DNA of 64,000 nt from JAQVSH01 sp964451605 (GTDB taxonomy: Bacteria > Bacteroidota > Bacteroidia > Bacteroidales > UBA4181), in assembly GCA_964451605.1 (NCBI GenBank), contig CAYVJA010000001.1, positions 1 through 64,000 of the forward strand. The letters run 5' to 3'. The number at the start of each line of letters is the position of its first letter. Positions within the stretch are counted from its first letter, which is position 1. The position numbers and the translations under genes are program-made. Below, piece after piece: positions 7,943-15,697 of the stretch. The notes beneath the pieces are model-generated. The model was not told the origin of the DNA. It made no database searches and worked only from the letters and a program-made list of their open reading frames with translations.

Positions 7943-10552
7943 ATGCACAAACTATTTTCGTTGATTGCGCTCTCGCTCCTTATGGTCAGCCTGCAGAGCA
8001 GGGCAAGTGTTGCTCCTGTCAGGGAGAAATCGATACAGGTTCGTCTCGGGTCCGGAACTATCTCTATCGATCCGCTCTCCGATAATTCGGTTAGAATCAG
8101 ATATTTTGAGGTTCCGGACAGTTCGCAGCCCGTCTTTGTATTCACTCAGGCCTATACCGTGCCGGGCTATACCGTGAAGGAATCGGAAAATAGCCTGCAG
8201 GTACAACTCGCTAAATTGTCGGTTGTTGTCGATAAGAAGAGCGGAGCTGTGTCGTTTTTCGATGGTTCGGGCCGACCTCTTCTTCGTGAAATAGCCGGAT
8301 CGCGGATTTTTCGCCCCGATGTGGTTATGGGCGAACCCTGCTACTTTGTAGAACAACGTTTCCATTCCGATAAGGATGAGGCACTTTTTGGTTTGGGGCA
8401 GTTTCAGGACGGCCACTACCAAATTAACGGGATTTCGCGCAGGTTGACGCAGGTAAACAGCCAGATAGCCATTCCCTTTATCTACTCGAGCAAAGGATAC
8501 GGCTTATTGTGGCACCAGTACGGCCTGACAGATTTTAATCCTTCCGATGAGCCGGTTGCCTTGCAAAAGGTAGAGCGCGGAGAGCAGGGAAACCGCGTGG
8601 CAGAAGTCACTACCACAGCAGGGACCCAAAGGGTTTCGCAGAATCAATCGCTTTACGAGGGCAGTTTTTCTGTGCCCCGCGATGGTGACTACTCTGTTTT
8701 CCTCGATTTGGGAGGTATGGGAAATCGTCACTATGTGGTTATCGACGGGAAGCCGATTATCGATCAGAATAATATGTGGCTGCCTCCCACGGCAGGCGCA
8801 CTGGTATCGCTTAAGGCCGGATCGCATAAGGTTCAGCTTATCTGTAAGTCTGATAACAAACCGCGGCTAACCTGGAAAGAGAAAGAGGATGTCGTCACTT
8901 TTCGTTCGCCTCACGCCAAAATGCTGGATTATGTCATCCTTTCCGGTTCGGCCGATGAGGTGGTTTCGTCCTATCGGGCATTGACCGGGCCGGTTCCTAT
9001 GTTTCCGAAGTGGGCCTACGGGTTCTGGCAATGTCGCGAACGCTATACCTCTGCCAAACATCTGGTAGAAACGGTGCAAACCTTTCGCGAGCGAAAACTT
9101 CCCATGGATGTAATTGTGCAAGACTGGCAATATTGGGGAAGCAGGGGATGGGGCGTTCCCCAGTTCGATGCCAAACAATATCCCGATCCTGCAGGATTTA
9201 TCGGCGAGATTCACAAAATGAACGCCCATTTCAATATCTCTATATGGTCGAACCCCGATCAAAATTCAGAAATCGGGAAGCAGTATGTGGCAAAGAATCG
9301 TTTTATTCCCGGTACCAAATGGTTAGACTACTACAATCCGGAGACCCGGAAGGAGTATTGGAATACATTGAAAGTGAATATGTTCGATTTTGGCGTTGAT
9401 TCATGGTGGATGGATGCCGTCGAACCCGAAAACGATGCACTTACCGGCGAAAAAACCTTTATCGGCCCCGGCGATCTCTATCGTCTCACCTACCCGTTGA
9501 TGGTAAGTAAAGCGGTTTACGAAGGACAAAGAGAGACTACACAAGATAAGCGGGTCTGTATTCTGACCCGTTCGGCATTTCTGGGTCAGCAAAGGTATGG
9601 TGTGATTAATTGGTCGGGTGATATTGGCGGTGATTGGGACACCTATCGGCGTCAGATTGTTGCCGGTTTGAATTTTACCATCACCGGATTGCCGTACTGG
9701 ACAACCGATATCGGCGGTTTCTTCCGTCCGGGCCAATCGCAATATTCCGATCCGCAGTATCACGAACTGCTGGTAAGGTGGTTTCAGTGGGGAGCACTTA
9801 ACCCAATTTTCCGGATGCATGGATATATGACCGAAACAGAGCCCTGGAAGTATGGCTCCAAAGTGGAGGAGAGTATGCGAAAGATGCTCAATTTGCGCTA
9901 CAGACTCTTGCCTTATATCTACTCAGAAGCCTGGAAGGTAAGCAATGGCTCCACGCTGATGCGCCCTTTGGTGATGGATTTTGCCTCCGATCATGAAGCG
10001 ATGAATCACCCCTATCTCTATATGTTCGGAAAATCGTTTTTGGTGGCTCCGGTCACCGAACCCGGTGCCACGCAATGGAGCGTCTATCTCCCCGGATCGT
10101 CGCAATGGTTCGATTTCCGGACGGGAAAAGCCTACACCGGCGGAAAAGAGGTAACTGTTGATTCGCCCTTCGACGAAATTCCTCTTTTTGTAAAAGCCGG
10201 CGCTATTGTTCCCCTGGGCAGAGAGGTGCAGAACAGTGCCGAGGCACCGCGAGATTCGTTCGAGATTCGCATATACGGGGGAGCCGATGGTACTTTTACG
10301 CTCTACGATGATGAGGGCGATAACTATAACTATGAAAAGGGGAACTATACTGAGATACCTTTTGCATGGAGTGAGGCTTCACAACGATTGACCATCGGAA
10401 ACCGAAAAGGAGAGTTTGCCGGCATGCCGAAGAGATACCATTTCCTAATTATGCTGATTACTCCGCAAACAGGTTCGCAATCCGGAGCCACCCAGTTGCA
10501 GGATATTGAATATAGCGGAAAACAGATCAGGATAAAGATAAAGCCTAATTAA
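7943..10552 (+). CDS. GH31 family alpha-xylosidase-type enzyme with PA14 insert
   Basis: Exported GH31 enzyme of 869 residues. After a signal peptide (about 22 residues) come the N-terminal beta-sandwich, then an inserted PA14 domain at about residues 225-320 (SLYEGSFSVPRDGDYSVFLD ... HYVVIDGKPIID), then the catalytic barrel and C-terminal sheets. The nucleophile is Asp491 in SWWMDAVEPE and the acid/base Asp560 in NWSGDIGG. A PA14 insert at this place is known from Bacteroides xyloglucan-locus alpha-xylosidases, so activity on xylosyl side chains is the best guess. It starts 9 bp after the GH27 gene and ends the run, overlapping the stop of the convergent ccsA gene by 4 bp. It and the first GH31 gene differ in architecture, so they are not a recent duplication. 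Confidence 0.92.
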   Translation: MHKLFSLIALSLLMVSLQSRASVAPVREKSIQVRLGSGTISIDPLSDNSVRIRYFEVPDSSQPVFVFTQAYTVPGYTVKESENSLQVQLAKLSVVVDKKSGAVSFFDGSGRPLLREIAGSRIFRPDVVMGEPCYFVEQRFHSDKDEALFGLGQFQDGHYQINGISRRLTQVNSQIAIPFIYSSKGYGLLWHQYGLTDFNPSDEPVALQKVERGEQGNRVAEVTTTAGTQRVSQNQSLYEGSFSVPRDGDYSVFLDLGGMGNRHYVVIDGKPIIDQNNMWLPPTAGALVSLKAGSHKVQLICKSDNKPRLTWKEKEDVVTFRSPHAKMLDYVILSGSADEVVSSYRALTGPVPMFPKWAYGFWQCRERYTSAKHLVETVQTFRERKLPMDVIVQDWQYWGSRGWGVPQFDAKQYPDPAGFIGEIHKMNAHFNISIWSNPDQNSEIGKQYVAKNRFIPGTKWLDYYNPETRKEYWNTLKVNMFDFGVDSWWMDAVEPENDALTGEKTFIGPGDLYRLTYPLMVSKAVYEGQRETTQDKRVCILTRSAFLGQQRYGVINWSGDIGGDWDTYRRQIVAGLNFTITGLPYWTTDIGGFFRPGQSQYSDPQYHELLVRWFQWGALNPIFRMHGYMTETEPWKYGSKVEESMRKMLNLRYRLLPYIYSEAWKVSNGSTLMRPLVMDFASDHEAMNHPYLYMFGKSFLVAPVTEPGATQWSVYLPGSSQWFDFRTGKAYTGGKEVTVDSPFDEIPLFVKAGAIVPLGREVQNSAEAPRDSFEIRIYGGADGTFTLYDDEGDNYNYEKGNYTEIPFAWSEASQRLTIGNRKGEFAGMPKRYHFLIMLITPQTGSQSGATQLQDIEYSGKQIRIKIKPN

Positions 10553-11343
10553 TAGACATGCATGCTTCCTTGAGCTGCCGGTAGATAATTAACACCCATC
10601 CAGCAGATTATCAAGGTTACAAACGCAAGGATCAATAGCCAGAAGGCTCTTTTTTGCTGAAGCGGTTTATAGCGTCGAAAGTGGATATAGAGCAGATAGG
10701 CAAACCAGGTTAGAAACGCCCAGGTCTCTTTAGGGTCCCAGCTCCAATAGTTTCCCCATGCCTCTTTGGCCCAAATGGCTCCAAAAAGGAAGCCTATGGT
10801 CATAAAACCGATTCCCATATAGACCACGTTATCGGCCAGGTGAAGCAACGGGTTGGCCTCTTTGCCTTTATTGAGATCTGACAATCCTTTGAGCGCAATG
10901 ATGAATGAGGCGGCCAGAAAGGCGTACGAAATCATATAGACCAGTACATGGGGCACAAACCAGATGCTCTGCAGTGCCGGCATTAAAGCCTGATCGAAGA
11001 TGTCGGGTTTCAGGAGGAGAATGGTCAGAAAAACAGAAGCCAAAACCAGGCTGTAGGAGAGAAGCCAGCGATAGTGCCACCGGAAATCGATCATAAGCCC
11101 TACGGCAGGCAATAAAAAGGCATACCATAACCGGGTTTCACCCATGGTTCTCAAGGGAGGGCGCTCCAGCTCAACCCAAAGGTGAATCAGGAAAAGAGCT
11201 ATGGCGGCCATTCCTAAAAATGCACCTGCCCGAAGCCAAACCGTCTGAATGGTCGATTTCTTATAAATAAACCAACTGGACAGTGTGATAATCCACACAA
11301 GGATGGTAAAAATATAATAGTAGGGATAACTATGCCAAGCCAT
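10549..11343 (-). CDS. ccsA: Cytochrome c biogenesis protein CcsA (ResC-like)
   Basis: Integral membrane protein of 264 residues with about eight hydrophobic segments. It carries the tryptophan-rich haem-handling motif of the CcsA/CcmC/CcmF family, WGNYWSWDPKETWAFLTW, near residues 203-220. With the ResB-like partner encoded just upstream it would form the system II cytochrome c synthase, which moves haem across the inner membrane and attaches it to apocytochromes. The gene starts 20 bp after the stop of that partner, so the two are probably co-transcribed. Confidence 0.9.
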   Translation of the reverse strand: MAWHSYPYYYIFTILVWIITLSSWFIYKKSTIQTVWLRAGAFLGMAAIALFLIHLWVELERPPLRTMGETRLWYAFLLPAVGLMIDFRWHYRWLLSYSLVLASVFLTILLLKPDIFDQALMPALQSIWFVPHVLVYMISYAFLAASFIIALKGLSDLNKGKEANPLLHLADNVVYMGIGFMTIGFLFGAIWAKEAWGNYWSWDPKETWAFLTWFAYLLYIHFRRYKPLQQKRAFWLLILAFVTLIICWMGVNYLPAAQGSMHVY

Positions 11344-11363
11344 CGAAAAGGGAATTATCGTGA

Positions 11364-12590
11364 TTATTGAGGTGTCTGTTTTCGTCCGGTACCAAATAGA
11401 ATAAGGGATAATGCCCCGGCAAGCATCATTCCGATACCCAGATAAATCACCTTAATCCAGGGGTCGTAGACCATTGTCAGAACGCTGATCTGCGAAAATT
11501 TACCCATGGCCGTATCGTAGCCCGTCTGATAGATATCCCAACCCTCAATCTTCACGGGGTGGTTAACAGTAAGAGATATGGTTTGTTCCTCACCGTCGGA
11601 TGTATGCACTATAAGCTCCGAGCGGAACTCCTTTGGATCAGGCCGGAAGATATAGAGCAGGGTCGATTCGTCGAGTTGTAAGCCTTGCGGATCGAGATCG
11701 CGCGTTCCGGAAAAGAGCCAGCCCTCCCGCCGCAATTTGTTTTTTTTGTGGTATGCGGTTACAAAAACAGCTGTGCCCGAACCGGGCATGTCGATAGACC
11801 TAAATCCCTCTTCACCGGGCAATGCTGACATAATCAGTTGGCGAGTAGTAATTTCCCAGCCGTGCAGATGTGCACTTTTGTCGGGCTGCGCAAAGGGAAG
11901 CGCCTTTTTTTTATCCGACATTCTGCCAGTTTGCGCATCGACCAGCACCAATTTGGGCGGAAAGTAGTCTATATCGAATTGAAGGAGCGAAAGGGCAAAG
12001 GGCAAATATCCGGGCTCGCCCGAAAGGGTCATAGCCTGGGCAACAGTTTCACCCTTAATGGTTTGAACCGAAAGTCTCTGAAAATCACCGGACCCCATTC
12101 CGCCCCCAAATAGTACCAGCCAAAGACCCACATGGTGTAGGGTAAAAAAGAGGCCCCGGCGGGTAGTCCGGAAATAGCGCAAAATTACCAGCCCCAGGGC
12201 AATGAGAAGCCAAAAGATGGAGAGTGCGTAGGGCCAGCTTTGGGTAACGCGGTCCATGGCGAAAAGGTCTATTATTCCCCCGGCATTGCCTGTCTGCGGG
12301 ATAAAGGCAATCCATACGGCCGTTGCGGCAAAGGTGGCAAACGCACTTACCGAACCAGAAACACTCGAAAGCCATTTAATAAAAGGATAATCGGAGGCAG
12401 TCTTATGCAGATAGTAAATCATTCCCCATAGCATCACACTCAGAAAGAGGTTCATAGGATGGCCGGGGAGAGAAGGGGCATTGGCAAATGCCTCTATAAG
12501 AAAACCCAGTAAAAGAAGAATTGCTCCTATAATCAGGCCTTCGCGAAAGCCCCAGGGAGAGAGAAACAGTTTTCTTGGTTGATTTGGCAT
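11364..12590 (-). CDS. ResB/CcsB-like cytochrome c biogenesis protein
   Basis: Membrane protein of 408 residues from the ATG at 12590; a longer frame to 12689 runs back into the SRP RNA and is not credible. It has four N-terminal membrane segments, a large extracytoplasmic domain (about residues 165-370) and a last membrane helix (VIYLGIGMMLAGALSLILFG). The segment GLFFTLHHVGLWLVLFGGGMG and the late NHPVKIEGWDIYQTGYD fit the ResB domain, which receives haem and apocytochrome. Its pairing with ccsA supports the assignment. Bacteroidota often encode this pair as one fused protein, so separate genes are worth noting. Confidence 0.82.
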   Translation of the reverse strand: MPNQPRKLFLSPWGFREGLIIGAILLLLGFLIEAFANAPSLPGHPMNLFLSVMLWGMIYYLHKTASDYPFIKWLSSVSGSVSAFATFAATAVWIAFIPQTGNAGGIIDLFAMDRVTQSWPYALSIFWLLIALGLVILRYFRTTRRGLFFTLHHVGLWLVLFGGGMGSGDFQRLSVQTIKGETVAQAMTLSGEPGYLPFALSLLQFDIDYFPPKLVLVDAQTGRMSDKKKALPFAQPDKSAHLHGWEITTRQLIMSALPGEEGFRSIDMPGSGTAVFVTAYHKKNKLRREGWLFSGTRDLDPQGLQLDESTLLYIFRPDPKEFRSELIVHTSDGEEQTISLTVNHPVKIEGWDIYQTGYDTAMGKFSQISVLTMVYDPWIKVIYLGIGMMLAGALSLILFGTGRKQTPQ

Positions 12591-12655
12591 CGGGTATCTG
12601 ATTCGATCGGTACGATGGCGAAAATACCCAATTTTGCTGAAACTCCATAAAAAAA

Positions 12656-12753
12656 GGGGTAAGCACCCTACATCGCACCGCTCAACCATCTACCCTTGCT
12701 ACCTTCCGGTCCTGGGGGGGTTCAACAGGAGCTGGTCGTGTAGGACTTACCCC
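12656..12753 (-). ncRNA. ffs: Signal recognition particle RNA (4.5S type)
   Basis: A 98-nt RNA on the minus strand. Its ends pair perfectly (ggggtaag with cttacccc), and the tip holds the conserved SRP domain IV core with the asymmetric loop (aggaccggaaggtagcaag in the RNA sense), where Ffh binds. It is the short bacterial form without an Alu domain. A TACTTTTG box ends 3 bp upstream of its 5' end. The RNA works with Ffh and with FtsY, encoded at 30297. Confidence 0.93.
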
Positions 12754-12756
12754 GCG

Positions 12757-12786
12757 CAAAAGTACAAAAAAAATGGTGTCCTGCAA
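12757..12786 (-). promoter_or_regulatory. Promoter of the SRP RNA gene
   Basis: On the minus strand, TTGC (12783-12786) and TACTTTTG (12757-12764) are separated by 18 bp, matching the Bacteroidota -33/-7 pattern (TTTG, TAnnTTTG). The first stem base of the SRP RNA lies 4 bp downstream. Confidence 0.6.
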
Positions 12787-12852
12787 GCCATACTGGCCAA
12801 TTCCGACGAAAAAGGGTATCTTTGCCCAAAAAGGATCTGATTTCACATTTAT

Positions 12853-13374
12853 ATGGAGCAACCATCGCTTAAAGAGCGAGCCATGATAGGAGGAGCCCTG
12901 ATTGGAGCACTTCTGGGCATTCTTCTGCTAATTCGCTATTTTACCGGCACTCTCTTCTCTTCATCGCTTCTGCTTGGATTTTTGGAACGCCTTGTTCAGA
13001 TAGTGGGGCTCTATCAGGTTGTTGTCAGGTTCCCGTTTGCGCCCGAAAAACGGAGATGGATTCATCTTTTTGGTTTTGGTGCACTGGTGATGTTTTTTGC
13101 CTCCATTCTTACCTCATTTACCACCTATTTGCTCTTTACTTTCGATCCGTCGCTGATACAACAATCAATCGATCTGGCAATGAAAGGGCTTGAAACACTC
13201 CAACCCCAGACAGATATGTCGTTATACAAGGAGACCTTCAGCGAGTTGAATCCCTTTATTCTCTTTTTCTCGAATCTGTTGAGTTCTACATTAATGGGTG
13301 TACTTTTATCCGCAGCGATATCGGCATATTGTATGCTCACCCGAATTATTCGTCCCAAAAATCATTTCGAATAG
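12853..13374 (+). CDS. DUF4199 family membrane protein
   Basis: Small membrane protein of 173 residues with four hydrophobic segments (about 11-28, 36-58, 70-96 and 130-160) and a soluble loop between the last two. It resembles DUF4199, a Bacteroidota family of unknown function usually encoded directly before a family 2 glycosyltransferase, as here (4 bp gap). A TATCTTTG box at 12817-12824 lies 28 bp upstream and could be the -7 element. A role alongside the transferase in handling lipid-linked sugar is inference from position only. Confidence 0.75.
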   Translation: MEQPSLKERAMIGGALIGALLGILLLIRYFTGTLFSSSLLLGFLERLVQIVGLYQVVVRFPFAPEKRRWIHLFGFGALVMFFASILTSFTTYLLFTFDPSLIQQSIDLAMKGLETLQPQTDMSLYKETFSELNPFILFFSNLLSSTLMGVLLSAAISAYCMLTRIIRPKNHFE

Positions 13375-13378
13375 GCTT

Positions 13379-14329
13379 ATGGTACAGCTATCTGTTGTAA
13401 TCCCACTATTTAATGAAGCAGAATCACTTCCCGAACTGACCTCCTGGATAGACCGGGTTGTAGGGCAAAACGGGTGGAGCTACGAGATGATTCTGATTGA
13501 TGACGGCAGTAAGGACCGTTCGTGGCAGGTAATCTCGGAACTGGCAAAGAGCAACTCCTCCATCAGAGGAATCCGTTTTCGAAGGAACTACGGCAAATCG
13601 GCAGCGCTCTTCTGTGGCTTCCGTGCCGCCAAGGGAGAGGTGGTGATTACCATGGATGCCGATTTACAGGACAGCCCCGACGAAATTCCCAATCTCTACC
13701 GCATGATAGCCGACAACCAATATGATCTGGTTTCTGGCTGGAAAAGAAAACGATACGACCCCATCTCCAAAACATTGCCCAGCAAGCTGTTCAATGCCAC
13801 CGCCCGCCTGTTTACCGGAATTCATCTACACGATTTTAACTGTGGATTAAAGGCTTACAAACGCGATGTGGTAAAGAGCATAGAGGTATTCGGCGAGATG
13901 CACCGGTACATTCCTGTACTGGCTCAACGCGCCGGATTTCGCCGCATTGTCGAAACAGAAGTACAGCATCGTGCCCGAAAATACGGGGTTACCAAATTCG
14001 GCCTCGAACGATTTATGAATGGTTATCTCGACCTTCTTACCATTCTATTTATCTCTCGTTTCGGCAAAAGTCCCATGCACTTCTTTGGACTCCTCGGCAC
14101 CCTGGTATTTCTTGCCGGTTTTATTGCCGCAGGCTATCTGGGATTTCAGAAACTCCAGATGCTATCGCATGGCATACCCACACGATTAGTAACCGAAAGC
14201 CCCTACTTCTACCTTTCGCTTACCGCCATGGTGATAGGAAGCCAACTCTTTCTAACCGGATTCGTAGCAGAATTAGTCTCGCGCAACGGCGCAGACAGGA
14301 ATGCGTATTTGGTGGAGGAGGAGATTTAA
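13379..14329 (+). CDS. Family 2 glycosyltransferase, polyprenyl-phosphate sugar transferase type
   Basis: A 316-residue transferase from ATG 13379; a frame opening further upstream overlaps the previous gene and was rejected. The N-terminal GT-A domain carries VVIPLFNEAESL, the nucleotide-binding DDGSKD and the DADLQD metal site, followed by the GLKAYKRDV and HRYIPVLAQRAG blocks of the DPM1/GtrB group. Two C-terminal membrane helices (about 232-260 and 270-305) anchor it. Such enzymes transfer a hexose from a nucleotide sugar to undecaprenyl phosphate at the inner membrane. Sugar and destination are unknown. Confidence 0.88.
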   Translation: MVQLSVVIPLFNEAESLPELTSWIDRVVGQNGWSYEMILIDDGSKDRSWQVISELAKSNSSIRGIRFRRNYGKSAALFCGFRAAKGEVVITMDADLQDSPDEIPNLYRMIADNQYDLVSGWKRKRYDPISKTLPSKLFNATARLFTGIHLHDFNCGLKAYKRDVVKSIEVFGEMHRYIPVLAQRAGFRRIVETEVQHRARKYGVTKFGLERFMNGYLDLLTILFISRFGKSPMHFFGLLGTLVFLAGFIAAGYLGFQKLQMLSHGIPTRLVTESPYFYLSLTAMVIGSQLFLTGFVAELVSRNGADRNAYLVEEEI

Positions 14330-14353
14330 TGCTCTAGTGCTCTAGTGCTCTAG
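14330..14353. repeat. Three tandem copies of an 8-bp unit (tgctctag)
   Basis: Starts one base after the glycosyltransferase stop codon. Three exact copies are followed by a degenerate fourth (tgcactta). No coding or known regulatory meaning is visible. Confidence 0.9.
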
Positions 14354-14360
14354 TGCACTT

Positions 14361-14394
14361 AGATAAACTGTTTGCCAAAGCAAACAGTTTATCT
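14361..14394. terminator. Perfect 15-bp hairpin between convergent genes
   Basis: Arms 14361-14375 and 14380-14394 are exact inverted copies around a 4-base loop (caaa). The right arm contains the stop codon of the minus-strand helicase gene. There is no T-run on either side, so this is a likely bidirectional 3'-end or RNA-stabilising hairpin rather than a classical terminator. Confidence 0.55.
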
Positions 14395-15657
14395 GCGAAA
14401 CATTCTTTTCCGTTGTGCCGACGAGAAGGCTTCGGTTTTTCTTCTGAAGCTGGTGACGGGTTGGGGTTTTTCCTCCTTTACTATCTGGATTCTGTCGAGT
14501 CCGAGGGCTTCGGCTTGTGCAACAGGGAAGGGGTGGTCTTCTACAATTTCGAGGGCTTTTCCTATCAGTTTGTTGATGTCGCGCAGGTTCAGGATTTCTT
14601 CGACATCACAGAAGGAGATCGCGGTTCCTTCGAGGCCTGCCCGGCCGGTCCGGCCGATCCGGTGTACGTAGGTTTCAGGCACATCGGGCATGTCGAAGTT
14701 GATAACGTGCGAAAGATCGTCGATATCAATTCCACGGGCTGCAATATCGGTTGCTACCAACACTCGTGAGTCGCCCTTTTTGAAACGGGATAACGCTCTT
14801 TGTCTGGCGTTCTGCAGTTTGTCGCCATGGATGGCTTCGGTGGGAATACCGGCTTTCGACAGCTCTCTTGCCAAACGGTCGGCACCATGTTTGGTGCGAG
14901 AGAAGACCAGCGCCGAACGAATCTCGGGCTGCGTCTGCAAAAGATGGATTAACAGCTTCCGTTTGTTGGTTTTTTCGGTAAAATAGACAAACTGTTTGAT
15001 TTTATCGACGGTAGAGGAGACCGGGGTAACGGCCACTTTTTGGGGATTGTGCAGAATTTTATCGGCCAGATGCGAAATTTCAGGAGGCATGGTAGCCGAG
15101 AAAAAGAGGGTCTGACGCTGTTTGGGCAAATACTCTATAACTCGTTGTACATCACGAATAAAGCCCATATCAAGCATTCGGTCGGCCTCGTCGAGTACGA
15201 AAATTTCGATGTGACGCAAATCGATAAACTTTTGCTGATACAGATCGAGCAGCCGGCCAGGGGTTGCAATCAGGATGTCTATTCCTGCTTTGAGATCGTC
15301 GGTCTGGCTTTTTTGGGAAACCCCACCGTAAACTACTGTGTGTTTTAAACCGCAATAACGCCCATAGGCCGAAAAACTTTCGTCAATCTGAATGGCCAGC
15401 TCGCGTGTGGGGGTGAGAATCAAAGATTTGATATACTTCCCGGTGTTTTGTCCAACGGTTTGGGAATGGAGAAGTTGTAGTATGGGGATGGCAAAGGCTG
15501 CCGTTTTTCCCGTTCCGGTTTGTGCACAGCCTAAAAGATCGGTTCCGTTTAAAACAATGGGAATGGCAACTTCCTGAATGGGGGTGGGCTCGGTGTAGCC
15601 CTCTTCCTGAACGGCTTTCAGGATGGGATCAATAAGAGAAAGATTCTGAAATAACAT
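14389..15657 (-). CDS. DEAD-box ATP-dependent RNA helicase (RhlE-like)
   Basis: RNA helicase of 422 residues from ATG 15657; the frame extends to 15717 but those 20 residues look unlike the family. Two RecA domains carry the Q motif (PTPIQ), Walker A AQTGTGKT (about 45-52), DEAD within VLDEADRMLDMG, SAT, and motif VI HRIGRTGRAG. The C-terminal tail is short and basic (RRKTEAFSSAQRKRMFRR), as in RhlE-type proteins involved in ribosome assembly or RNA turnover. Its stop lies inside the 15-bp hairpin shared with the convergent glycosyltransferase. Confidence 0.92.
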   Translation of the reverse strand: MLFQNLSLIDPILKAVQEEGYTEPTPIQEVAIPIVLNGTDLLGCAQTGTGKTAAFAIPILQLLHSQTVGQNTGKYIKSLILTPTRELAIQIDESFSAYGRYCGLKHTVVYGGVSQKSQTDDLKAGIDILIATPGRLLDLYQQKFIDLRHIEIFVLDEADRMLDMGFIRDVQRVIEYLPKQRQTLFFSATMPPEISHLADKILHNPQKVAVTPVSSTVDKIKQFVYFTEKTNKRKLLIHLLQTQPEIRSALVFSRTKHGADRLARELSKAGIPTEAIHGDKLQNARQRALSRFKKGDSRVLVATDIAARGIDIDDLSHVINFDMPDVPETYVHRIGRTGRAGLEGTAISFCDVEEILNLRDINKLIGKALEIVEDHPFPVAQAEALGLDRIQIVKEEKPQPVTSFRRKTEAFSSAQRKRMFRR

Positions 15658-15697
15658 GAAATATGTATAAATAAGTTCGCAAAGGTACAATAAATAA

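Noticed and set aside
12591..12689. N-terminal extension of the ResB-like protein
   Set aside because: It would make the coding region overlap the SRP RNA and adds a non-hydrophobic, Cys-rich leader unlike the family.
14330..14353. CRISPR-like repeat
   Set aside because: The units are 8 bp and directly adjacent with no spacers, and no cas genes are present.
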